Assembly (NCBI GenBank): GCA_046262355.1 | Contig: JBHEMX010000057.1 | Span: 1-44,424 of the forward strand | DNA from: DATADD01 sp046262355 | GTDB taxonomy: Bacteria > Actinomycetota > CADDZG01 > WHSQ01 | DNA: 44,424 nucleotides | Reading direction: 5' to 3' | In this document: piece after piece, positions 15,393 through 22,982 of the stretch | How the letters are laid out: every line of letters starts with the position of its first letter | Position numbering within the stretch: position 1 is the first letter of the stretch | Made by a program: the position numbers and the translations under genes | The notes under the pieces: model-generated | The model's input: the letters and a program-made list of their open reading frames with translations, nothing else | What the model was told of the DNA's origin: nothing | The model's database searches: none

Positions 15393-17054
15393 ATGACCTC
15401 GAAAGCCGTGGTCCTTGTCGTCGACGACGACACCGAAGAGCTGGGCCGGATCAGGAACGAGCTTGCCTCCCGCTATGCGCGCGACTACGAGATCGTCTGC
15501 GCCGACTCTGTCGATCAAGCGATGCACTCCTTGCAGGGGTTCGCCGCCGCCCGGCGCGATATCGCCCTCGTGCTCGCAGACCAGTGGATGCCCTCCATGA
15601 CGGGTGCCGAGTTCCTGGCCGCGGTCAAGGCCGTCGATGCAACGACCAAGCGAGCCCTTCTGCTCCCGTGGGGAGGCTGGGGCGACCGGGCCACGGCCGA
15701 GGCGATCGTAAGAGCGATGACGCTGGGGCACATCGAGTACTACGTCCTCAAGCCGTGGCAGGTACCCGACGAGCTCTTCCACAGGACCATCACGACCTTC
15801 CTGCATGAATGGCGGCGCAGCCGCCCCTCACGGACTCCACAGATCACCGTGGTCGGACATGCGCGCTCCCGGCGCTCTTACGAGGTTCGCGATTTCTTGA
15901 CGAGAGGTCGTTTCGACCATGTCTTCTACCCCGCCGACTCCGAGGAAGGGAAAGCGACGTTACGTCGCTCCGGCTGCTCGCAGAGCACCCTCCCCGTCGT
16001 CGCGCTCCTCGACGGTCGCGTGAGCGTCGATCCGAGCAACGCGGAGCTTGCGAACGCCATGGGGCTCATCACGCATCTCGATCGGGACGAGGACTTCGAT
16101 GTCGTGATCGTCGGAGCCGGACCGGCGGGGCTGGCGGCTGCCGTCTATGGATCCTCCGAAGGCCTGCGTACGGTTGTTGTCGAGCGCGAGGCGATCGGGG
16201 GTCAAGCCGGAAGCAGCTCTCTCATCCGGAACTACCTCGGGTTTGCGAGAGGAGTGAGCGGATCAGAGCTCGCTCAACAAGCTTATCAGCAGGCCTGGCT
16301 CTTCGGCACGACCTTCTTGATGACGCGCCCGGCGACCGGGATCCGGCGCGACGGAAGAGGTTTGGTCGTCTCGCTCGAGCACGGCGAGGAGGTGGTGGGG
16401 CGAAAAATCATCCTCGCGACCGGTGTTTCGTATCGACGTCTCCACATCACAGGCGTCGAGGAGCTCCTCGGCGCCGGCGTCTTCTATGGCGCCTCCGCGG
16501 CCGAGGCTCGCGGTCTGGAGGGTGGCGACGTGTTGATCGTCGGAGGCGGCAACTCCGCGGGCCAAGCGGCGATACACCTGTCGGCCTACGCGTCGAACGT
16601 AACGCTTGTCGTGCGCGGCGACTCCCTGGCCGACAGCATGTCCGACTACCTCATCAAGATGATAGAGAGCGCCTCCAACGTGCGAGTGTGGTTCAACAGT
16701 GAGGTCGTCGATGCGCGTGGAGAGGGTCGTCTCGAGTCGGTCGTGCTGAGGAACTCGAGGTCGGGCCGAGAGGAAACCGTCGCGGCCGCCGCGCTCTTCG
16801 TATTGATCGGTGCGCAGCCGTACACGGAGTGGCTACCCGACGAGATCGAACGTGACAGATGGGGGTTCGTGTTGACCGGCGGCGAGCCGGTCGACGGCCA
16901 CGAACGGCGCGATCAAGAGACCAGGATGCTGCTCGAAACGAGCATGCCGGATGTGCTCGCCGTCGGCGACGTTCGGCACGGTTCGGAGAAACGCGTCGCT
17001 TCCGCCGTGGCAGAGGGTTCGATCGCCATCCGCTTGATCCACCTGCAGGGATAA
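15393..17054 (+). CDS. Receiver-glutaredoxin-like-TrxR-like flavoprotein
   Basis: A 553-residue fusion. Residues 5-130 are a response-regulator receiver (VLVVDDDTEE, phospho-acceptor Asp63 in VLADQWMP, Lys120 in VLKPW). Residues 150-225 look like a glutaredoxin/thioredoxin-like fold (ITVVGHARSRRSYEVRDFLT, cis-Pro in TLPVV) without a CxxC. From 236 on it is a thioredoxin-reductase-type FAD/NAD(P)H protein (VVIVGAGPAGLAAAVYGSSE, VLIVGGGNSAGQAAIHLS, DVLAVGDVRHGSEKRVASAV). The redox CxxC normally in YCATC is replaced by YGASAAEA. It may therefore act as an NAD(P)H oxidase or sensor, not a disulfide reductase. A GTG at 15372 is an alternative start. Confidence 0.88.
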   Translation: MTSKAVVLVVDDDTEELGRIRNELASRYARDYEIVCADSVDQAMHSLQGFAAARRDIALVLADQWMPSMTGAEFLAAVKAVDATTKRALLLPWGGWGDRATAEAIVRAMTLGHIEYYVLKPWQVPDELFHRTITTFLHEWRRSRPSRTPQITVVGHARSRRSYEVRDFLTRGRFDHVFYPADSEEGKATLRRSGCSQSTLPVVALLDGRVSVDPSNAELANAMGLITHLDRDEDFDVVIVGAGPAGLAAAVYGSSEGLRTVVVEREAIGGQAGSSSLIRNYLGFARGVSGSELAQQAYQQAWLFGTTFLMTRPATGIRRDGRGLVVSLEHGEEVVGRKIILATGVSYRRLHITGVEELLGAGVFYGASAAEARGLEGGDVLIVGGGNSAGQAAIHLSAYASNVTLVVRGDSLADSMSDYLIKMIESASNVRVWFNSEVVDARGEGRLESVVLRNSRSGREETVAAAALFVLIGAQPYTEWLPDEIERDRWGFVLTGGEPVDGHERRDQETRMLLETSMPDVLAVGDVRHGSEKRVASAVAEGSIAIRLIHLQG

Positions 17055-17123
17055 GCGATCGAGCGACGCCTGGACCTCCGCCATGTCGCGGTACGGGATC
17101 ACCGCGCCTGGGGACGCCCCGGC

Positions 17124-20100
17124 TCAGCGCCTCGGCGTGGCCGTCTCCTCCCTGAGGTCGATCACGCGCGGCGCGCCGCGCGTGATCTGCCGGCTCGCCC
17201 TCTCGGCCGATGCGGCGTCGCCCTTGCGCGCGTAGAGCTGCAGCGCGTCGTGCAGGCACGGCGCGGCGTCGTTCACCCGGTCGATGAGACGCAGCACTTC
17301 GGCGCGGTCCATCAGTGCGTTCGCCCTCGTCTCGAGCTCGTCGGTGTCCGAAGCGAGACCCACCACCTCGTTCGAGAGCCGGTCCGCGTCCTCGGGCAGG
17401 CCTCGTCGCGCCAGCAACTTCGCCCTCGTCGAGGCCCACTCGATCATCGTGGCGAAGTCGTCCTCCGGCGACAGCTCCTCGCTGATGCGCGTGAGCTCGT
17501 AGGCCTCGTCGTGGCGCCCGAGCTCGTAGAGAGCGCGCGCGAGATACGCCGCTGCGTTGGCGCGGATGTTGCGTTCGCCGGCGCGCTCGAGGCCTTCGTA
17601 GCTCGAGCGGAATGCGCGCTCGGCCGCCACCGCGTCGCCTGCAAGCATCTCTACGATGCCCGGCGCCAAGCTCGTCGCCGCGCTCAGGCTCAGTCCGAGA
17701 TCGCTCAGCACATCTCTCGCTCTCGTTAGCAGCCCACGGGCGCGCGCGAACTGGCCGCGCATCGCCTCGAGCATCGCCATCCCTCGGAAGCAGTCGGCTT
17801 CGACCTTGCGGTTGCCGCGGAACCGCTCGAGGAAGTCATGATGACGCATGAGTGCCTCGTCCACGTGCATGGGGCCGAAGAGAGCCGAGCGCGCGTACAC
17901 GAGGTTGATCTTGATCTCCTCTTGTTCGTCTCCGGCGCGCCGCACATGTTCGAGCGCCTCCTCCAGCGCGGCGTCGGCGTGAGCGAACCTGTAGTCATAT
18001 TGCAGGACGCTCGCCTGCAGGTACATGGCCTTCGCCATCCCCAGCTCGTCCCCGGCAGCGCGGAAAACGTCCATGGCGCCGGTGGCGTCGCGCAGCGCCG
18101 CATCCTTCCAACCGGCGAGGTTCTCGCTCGCGGAGCGGATCTCCCATAGTTGCATCCCGGCGCGCGCGAGCACGAGCTCGTCGTCGGACGCGGCGACCAC
18201 ATCGCGCAGCGATGCCTCTGCCCGCTTGAGCTCTCCGGCATCAACGAGCGCCGCCGAGAGCGCGAGCGAGATGTGCGGACGCTGCCGATCGCGCTCCGAG
18301 AGGAGGTCGAGGGCACGTTCGAACATGCCGATCGCACGCGACAGATCGCCGTGGGCAAACGCCGAACGCGCAGCCGAGGACAACAGTTCCGCAGCTCTTG
18401 CGCCGAGCGATCCCGCACGAGCGTCGACGCCACGAAGCTCACGTATGTACGAGAAGGCGCGCTCGAGATGGTGCGCGATCACCTCGGGGGTGGCATCGGC
18501 GCGCCCCTCCAGTTGATTCGCGAGCGTCTCGTGCAGCTCGGCGCGCCGCTGCTTGGACACTTGCTGGTAGGCGACGTCGCGGATCAAGATGTGACGGAAC
18601 CGGAATGCTTCCTCGCGCGCGTCGGCATGGTCGGGCCGGATGAGCTCCTTCCGCACGAGGTCCATGAGAAGAGAGCGCAGGTCCGCCGCAAGCTCATGCT
18701 CGCACAGATCGGTGACGAGCTCGCACGTGAACGTCTTGCCGATGACCGCAGCGTTCTGGAGCAAGAGACGCTCGTTGGCGCCGAGCCGGTCGAGGCGCGC
18801 CTCGAGGAGCGCCTGGATCGTCGGGGGGATGCGCACACGAGAGAGATCGCTTGCCGGCACCCAGCGTCCCTGCTCGCGACGCAGGCGCCCCTCGTCGATG
18901 AGCATCCTCGCCATCTCCTCGACGAACAACGGGTTGCCCTCGGCCGCCTCGACGATGCGGCGATCGATGTCGGGCGACGAAGAGCTCTCGTCGAGGAGGT
19001 TGCGCAAGAGCAGTAGTGACTCGCGATCGCTGAGCGGCTCCAGCAGGATAGAAGAAGTGTTCACCTTCCCCCCGCCCCACGAGCTGCGCGACTCGAGGAA
19101 CTCGACGCGCGCCGAGCAGACGAGCAGCAGCGGCACTCCGCGCGACCACTCCGCGATGTGCTCGACGAGATCCAGGAGCGTCGGCTCGGCCCAGTGAACG
19201 TCGTCGAGGACGACCACGACGGGGCGACGGCGGGCGAGGGACTCGAGCAGCTTGCGCATCCCCCAGAACATCTCTTCGAGAGATCCGGTCGGCTCTGCGT
19301 AACCGGCGAGCTCCGCAACGCGCGCTGCGACGTGCGAGGCATCCCTCTGTCCCTCGAGCAGAGACTCGATAGCCGCGCGCGCCTCTTCGGCCCCGTGGCC
19401 GTCCAACCCTGCAGCGCGCTTGACGATGTCGCGTGCGGGCAGCAGCGCGACCCCCTCGCCGTACGGAGGACAGCGCCCGGTGAGGACGTGGGCGCGCTCC
19501 CCGAGCATGCGCAGGAACTCCGCCAGCAGGCGCGACTTGCCGACGCCGGCGGCCCCGAGCACCGTGAAGAGATGGCAGCCGCGTTCCTTGAGCGCGCGCT
19601 CGTACGCCTGTGACAGCTGGATCAGCTCACCTCTGCGGCCGACCATCGCGGCACTCAAGCTGCGCGCGTCCTCCGTCGCCGGGAGCACCGCGCCGACGAG
19701 TCGGAAGCTTCCGCTCGACCGCCTGAGGCCGACATCGGTCGTCGTCGGCTCGGTGAGCGCGACCCGCCCGACCCGGTCGTGGGTGCCCTCGTCCATCAGG
19801 ATCTCGGCCGACGCGGCCGCATGGGCGAGCTGGTTCGCAGCGGTCACGACCTCGCCCCGGGGCAGCGTCGCGTCGTCGCCGGTGACGACCTCGCCGGTCG
19901 CGATCCCGAAGCTCGCCATGGGGTCGACCTCGTCGCGCAGCTCGGAACGAAGCGTGGGGAACGCATCTCTGATCTCGACCGCCGCACGCGCGGCGCGCAG
20001 GGCATCGTCCTCGTGCACGGTGGGGACGCCGAAGACCCCCAGCACCTGGTCGCCGAGCGTTCTCTCGACGACCGCGCCGTGGCGCTCCAGGGTGCTGCGG

Positions 20101-20993
20101 GCGAGATCGTGGACGCGGTCCGTGAGCGCCTCGCGCGCCTCGGGATCGAGCTCGCCGTCCGCATCGAGCTCGCAGCACAGGACCGACACGGTCTTGCGCA
20201 CGACCGCTCGGCGCGCCGCCGGCGGGGCCCGGCGTTCCGCGGGCTCGAGCGACGCGTCTTGCAGCAGGATCTTCTGTTCGAGCTGCTGGAGCCTCACGCT
20301 CGGATCGATGCCGAGCTCCTCGTCGAGCACCTGCCTGGTCTCCGCGTACACGTTCAGGGCCTCGGCCTGACGCCCCGCCCGATACAGCGCCAGCATGAGC
20401 TGAGCGCGCAGACCCTCGCGCAGCGGGTGCTCGGCCACGAGCGCCTCGAGCTCTCCCGCGAGGAGGAGGTGATGGCCGAGCGAGAGCTCGGCTTCGACGC
20501 GTTCCTCCAGCGCGATCATCCGGAGCTCCTCGAGCCGGCTGATCTCGGCCTGCGCGAACGGCTCGTAGGCGAAGTCGACCAGGGCCGGACCGCGCCACAG
20601 CATGAGCGCGTCTCGCAGGGTCGCGGCGGCGCGCTCCGCGTCCTCGCGCCGCGCCCGTTCGACGAGGTGCTCGAAGCGGTCGGCGTCCAGAGCGTCGGGA
20701 TCGAGCTCGAGGGCGTATCCGGGTCCTCGTCGCACCACGACGCTGCTCGGCGCGCCGGGCTCCCGGCCGGGCTCGAGGGCCTTGCGGAGGCCCGAGACGT
20801 AGACCTGGATCGTGTTCGCCGCGGTCTCCGGCGGCTCGTCCGCCCACAGGAGGTCGATCAGCCTGTCGGCCGAGACCGCCTGGTTGCGATGCAGGAGGAG
20901 GATCGCGAACAGGGCGCGCTGCTTCGCGCCCCCCAGCGGCAGAGGACGCCCGTGCTCCTCGGCCTCCAGGGGACCCAGGATGCGAAGGTCCAT
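17124..20993 (-). CDS. SARP-type regulator with cyclase-like, AAA and TPR domains
   Basis: A 1289-residue regulator. I start at MDLRILGPLEAEEHG because GGGGGAGGGA lies just upstream. Residues 1-95 are an OmpR-like winged helix, 98-245 the bacterial transcriptional activation domain (ADRFEHLVERARRED onward, ELGIDPSVRLQQLEQKIL), about 268-430 a class III cyclase-like domain, about 440-700 an AAA/STAND ATPase (FTVLGAAGVGKSRLLAEF; VVVLDDVHWAEPTLLDLV), and the rest TPR-like repeats. In the cyclase domain the usual F-x-D-x-x-G-S-T is CCELDADGE, so it is probably a catalytically dead sensor. It is divergent from the leader-peptide/MFS unit at 21346 and may control it. Confidence 0.93.
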   Translation of the reverse strand: MDLRILGPLEAEEHGRPLPLGGAKQRALFAILLLHRNQAVSADRLIDLLWADEPPETAANTIQVYVSGLRKALEPGREPGAPSSVVVRRGPGYALELDPDALDADRFEHLVERARREDAERAAATLRDALMLWRGPALVDFAYEPFAQAEISRLEELRMIALEERVEAELSLGHHLLLAGELEALVAEHPLREGLRAQLMLALYRAGRQAEALNVYAETRQVLDEELGIDPSVRLQQLEQKILLQDASLEPAERRAPPAARRAVVRKTVSVLCCELDADGELDPEAREALTDRVHDLARSTLERHGAVVERTLGDQVLGVFGVPTVHEDDALRAARAAVEIRDAFPTLRSELRDEVDPMASFGIATGEVVTGDDATLPRGEVVTAANQLAHAAASAEILMDEGTHDRVGRVALTEPTTTDVGLRRSSGSFRLVGAVLPATEDARSLSAAMVGRRGELIQLSQAYERALKERGCHLFTVLGAAGVGKSRLLAEFLRMLGERAHVLTGRCPPYGEGVALLPARDIVKRAAGLDGHGAEEARAAIESLLEGQRDASHVAARVAELAGYAEPTGSLEEMFWGMRKLLESLARRRPVVVVLDDVHWAEPTLLDLVEHIAEWSRGVPLLLVCSARVEFLESRSSWGGGKVNTSSILLEPLSDRESLLLLRNLLDESSSSPDIDRRIVEAAEGNPLFVEEMARMLIDEGRLRREQGRWVPASDLSRVRIPPTIQALLEARLDRLGANERLLLQNAAVIGKTFTCELVTDLCEHELAADLRSLLMDLVRKELIRPDHADAREEAFRFRHILIRDVAYQQVSKQRRAELHETLANQLEGRADATPEVIAHHLERAFSYIRELRGVDARAGSLGARAAELLSSAARSAFAHGDLSRAIGMFERALDLLSERDRQRPHISLALSAALVDAGELKRAEASLRDVVAASDDELVLARAGMQLWEIRSASENLAGWKDAALRDATGAMDVFRAAGDELGMAKAMYLQASVLQYDYRFAHADAALEEALEHVRRAGDEQEEIKINLVYARSALFGPMHVDEALMRHHDFLERFRGNRKVEADCFRGMAMLEAMRGQFARARGLLTRARDVLSDLGLSLSAATSLAPGIVEMLAGDAVAAERAFRSSYEGLERAGERNIRANAAAYLARALYELGRHDEAYELTRISEELSPEDDFATMIEWASTRAKLLARRGLPEDADRLSNEVVGLASDTDELETRANALMDRAEVLRLIDRVNDAAPCLHDALQLYARKGDAASAERASRQITRGAPRVIDLREETATPRR
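17160..17187. repeat. 28-bp perfect palindrome at 3' end of SARP gene
   Basis: The half-site GATCACGCGCGGCG is followed directly by its exact reverse complement, centred on GGCGCGCC. It is still coding (RQITRGAPRVIDL) and lies about 35 bp before the stop, so it could act as a terminator-like hairpin for convergent genes or be a protein-binding site. Confidence 0.85.
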
Positions 20994-21251
20994 ATCGGTC
21001 CCTCCCCCGTCGCGCACGCCCGCTCCGGCTCGAGCTGAGCTCGGGTCGTGCGGTCGGTCGGTCACGCGCTCCCAGCCTAAAGCCTGCAGGGCTCCTATCC
21101 CAAGAACGACCGGGCCGCCGGAGGGGAAAGCCCGACCTTTGTGCAGCCACCGTCGCTCGGCGGGGGTGGAGGGCTTGTGGTCGGGTTCGACCGCGCCCGT
21201 GGGGCGCGCGGCGGGCGCGTGGGGAGCCGAACCGGTCCCTGCGCGGACCTT
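20994..21251. other. Intergenic region between SARP gene and leader ORF
   Basis: There is no coding frame that I trust here. The segment next to 20993 holds the SARP ribosome site; the rest is GC-rich, and I see no clear -10 element. The divergent promoters must lie in this stretch and the next 90 bp. Confidence 0.5.
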
Positions 21252-21280
21252 TCAGCGTTCCTTAAGCGCGCCCTGGGAAG
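21252..21280 (+). promoter_or_regulatory. Possible SARP-type direct-repeat operator
   Basis: TCAGCG at 21252 and TAAGCG at 21263 are exactly 11 bp apart, with a weaker TGGGAAG at 21274. SARP proteins bind short direct repeats with 11-bp phasing just upstream of a -10. Placement between the SARP gene and its divergent neighbour fits; the match is short. Confidence 0.35.
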
Positions 21281-21345
21281 CTCCTCTTCGTTGGCCGCAA
21301 ACATGGGGTGGCGGCCACGGGGCGAGCATCGAGAGGAGGCACCTG

Positions 21346-21390
21346 ATGGAGATCCGTAAGCCTGGCGACGAGGGTCGTAGCTGGTCGTAA
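21346..21390 (+). CDS. 14-residue leader peptide upstream of DHA3 pump
   Basis: The ORF MEIRKPGDEGRSWS has a strong ribosome site (GAGAGGAGG, 6 nt before ATG) and ends at TAA 21390. It is followed within 80 nt by two hairpins and then an efflux-pump gene, the architecture of ribosome-stalling leaders of drug-resistance genes. Its codons 8-11 (21369-21376, CGAGGGTC) are complementary to 21403-21410, the 5' arm of the first hairpin, so ribosome position could switch the fold. The peptide itself matches no known stalling motif that I recall. Confidence 0.6.
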   Translation: MEIRKPGDEGRSWS

Positions 21391-21401
21391 GTGTCTGTTT
21401 C

Positions 21402-21423
21402 GGACCCTCGCAGCGGAGGGTCC
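21402..21423 (+). promoter_or_regulatory. Leader hairpin 1 (possible anti-terminator switch)
   Basis: GGACCCTC pairs with GAGGGTCC (8 bp, 6-nt loop). Its 5' arm can alternatively pair with the leader ORF (21369-21376), and its 3' arm can pair with 21452-21459 in the 3' arm of the next hairpin (8 bp, one G-U). These mutually exclusive folds suggest attenuation. Confidence 0.55.
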
Positions 21424-21427
21424 ACAA

Positions 21428-21471
21428 CCGGGACTGGCTGAGGGGCCACTAGACCCTTCAGCCAGTCTCGG
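21428..21471 (+). terminator. Long hairpin, probable attenuator before DHA3 gene
   Basis: Arms 21428-21445 and 21454-21471 pair over 18 bp with two G-U pairs around the loop CCACTAGA. This is by far the most stable stem in the leader. It is followed by TTCCGTTCC, not a clean U run. It lies 38 nt after the leader-peptide stop and 125 nt before the pump start. Confidence 0.65.
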
Positions 21472-21520
21472 TTCCGTTCCGGCGTCCGCCGCGAGCGGGA
21501 GCGATCGGCGGCAGGGAGAG

Positions 21521-21570
21521 CGACCGGCTCGGCCGTCGCCGAGGGGGCGATCGGCTCGGTGGTCGCCGAG
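21521..21570 (+). repeat. Two imperfect 23-bp repeats, each a small hairpin
   Basis: Copies at 21521-21543 and 21548-21570 match at 20 of 23 positions. Each contains CTCGG...CCGAG arms around a short loop, just upstream of the pump ribosome site. They could bind a regulator or shape the 5' UTR. Confidence 0.6.
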
Positions 21571-21595
21571 CGAGAGAGAAAGAAGGGGCAGGGCG

Positions 21596-22858
21596 ATGCT
21601 GGTGCGGCGGGGACTCGGTGGAGATTACCGCCGGTTGTGGACCGCGACCGCGGTGTCCAACGTGGGCGACGGCATCCGCGAGACGGCGCTGCCTCTGCTT
21701 GCGGCGACGCTCACCCGAGACCCTGTCGCGGTCGCGGGCGTGGCTTTCGCCAACCGCCTCCCGTGGCTGCTGCTGTCGCTGGTCAGCGGCGCGCTGGTCG
21801 ACCGGTGGGATCGCAGGATCGTGATGACGATCGCCGACGCGGCGCGCGCCTGTCTCATGATCGGCCTCGGGGCGGCCGTGGTGACGGGGCACGCCGGCGT
21901 GGCCGTCCTCTACGTCGCGGCGTTCCTGCTCGGGAGCGCGGAGACCCTGTTCGACAACGCGGCGCACGCGATCCTGCCCTCGGTCGTCACCCGAGAGGAC
22001 CTCGAGAAGGCCAACGGACAGCTCGAGGCTGCGATGCTGATCGGCAACAACTTCGTGGGCCCGGCGATCGGAGGGCTCCTGTTCGTGGCGCTCGCCGCGA
22101 GCCCGTTCTTCCTCGACGGCGTCAGCTTCGCCCTCGCGGCGTTGCTCGTCGTCGCCATGCACGGCCGCTTCCGCCCACAGCGCAAGGAGCGCCCGGCCGG
22201 CGCAACCAGCGTCGTCGCAGACCTCCGCCAGGACATCGGCGAGGGCATCTCGTGGCTCTGGCGTCAGCCGCTGCTGCGCGCGTTGAGCGGGATGTCCGCG
22301 GTCATCAACCTCGTGCTCCACGCGACCTACGCGATCTTCGTGCTGTTCGCGCTCGAGGTGCTGCACCTGAGCGAGGTTGCGTTCGGGCTGCTCCTCGTCG
22401 CGGAGGCGGTCGGGAGCTTCCTCGGGGCCATGGTGGCGTCTCGAGTCAGCGCCCGGTTCGGGCCGCGCGCCACGATCGTCGGAGCCATCCTGCTCGCGGC
22501 CGCGACCAACCTGCTGATCGGAGTCTCCTCGGCGGCCATCTTCGTCGCCGCGATGCTCGTGCTGCTGAGCGTCGCCGGCGTGACCTGGAACATCCTCACG
22601 ACATCGATGCGCCAGAGCCTCGTCCCCGACGAGCTCCTCGGTCGCGTCAACAGCGCGCACCGCTGCCTCGCTTGGGGCGCGATCCCGCTCGGCGCGCTCC
22701 TGGGCGGTGTGCTCGCGAGCACCTTCGGCCTCCGCATGCCGTTCCTCTTCGCGGCCGTGGCTCTGCTCGGCGTCGGCCTCGTGGCGACTCGGGTCCTCAC
22801 CTCCACGGGAGAGGCCGAGGAGCGGCGCGCCGATACGGCACTCCCCCACGCCGCCTGA
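21596..22858 (+). CDS. MFS efflux transporter, DHA3 (Mef-like) family
   Basis: A 420-residue, 12-segment inner-membrane exporter of the DHA3 group, which includes macrolide (Mef) and siderophore exporters. The N-terminus DYRRLWTATAVSNVGDGIRE and motif A region SGALVDRWDRRIVMTIADAA are typical, as is SAETLFDNAAHAILPSVVTR in the middle. The C-terminal half has LVPDELLGRVNSAHRCLAWG. It starts at ATG after a purine-rich run (AGAAGGGGCAGGG). Expression is likely controlled by the upstream leader peptide and hairpins (21346-21471) and perhaps by the divergent SARP protein. Substrate unknown; an antibiotic acting on the ribosome would fit the leader design but is inference. Confidence 0.92.
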   Translation: MLVRRGLGGDYRRLWTATAVSNVGDGIRETALPLLAATLTRDPVAVAGVAFANRLPWLLLSLVSGALVDRWDRRIVMTIADAARACLMIGLGAAVVTGHAGVAVLYVAAFLLGSAETLFDNAAHAILPSVVTREDLEKANGQLEAAMLIGNNFVGPAIGGLLFVALAASPFFLDGVSFALAALLVVAMHGRFRPQRKERPAGATSVVADLRQDIGEGISWLWRQPLLRALSGMSAVINLVLHATYAIFVLFALEVLHLSEVAFGLLLVAEAVGSFLGAMVASRVSARFGPRATIVGAILLAAATNLLIGVSSAAIFVAAMLVLLSVAGVTWNILTTSMRQSLVPDELLGRVNSAHRCLAWGAIPLGALLGGVLASTFGLRMPFLFAAVALLGVGLVATRVLTSTGEAEERRADTALPHAA

Positions 22859-22860
22859 AC

Positions 22861-22893
22861 GGTTCTTCGGAACCTGAGCCCGCAAGGCGGGCT
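22861..22893 (+). terminator. Double hairpin terminator after DHA3 gene
   Basis: GGTTC-TTCG-GAACC (UUCG tetraloop) is followed by a 7-bp stem AGCCCGC/GCGGGCT at 22877-22893 and then GTTCTC. It lies directly after the stop. Confidence 0.75.
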
Positions 22894-22921
22894 GTTCTCA
22901 CCAAAGTAAGCCGAGGCGGCC

Positions 22922-22962
22922 GGCGGCGCGCCGCTCAGGCCGGCGCAGGCGGCGCGCCGCTC
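22922..22962. repeat. Two 15-bp direct repeats carrying GGCGCGCC
   Basis: GGCGGCGCGCCGCTC occurs at 22922-22936 and 22948-22962, in the gap between two convergent genes. Each is self-palindromic in its core and can form hairpins. Confidence 0.7.
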
Positions 22963-22982
22963 GCGCAGGCTGCGCCGCCGGT

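Noticed and set aside
21346..21390. RiPP precursor peptide
   Set aside because: It is too short, with no core/leader split and no modification enzymes nearby; the attenuator reading fits the hairpins better.
21458..22885. 475-aa minus-strand ORF opposite the DHA3 pump
   Set aside because: It is charged, His/Glu/Arg-rich antisense of a membrane protein.
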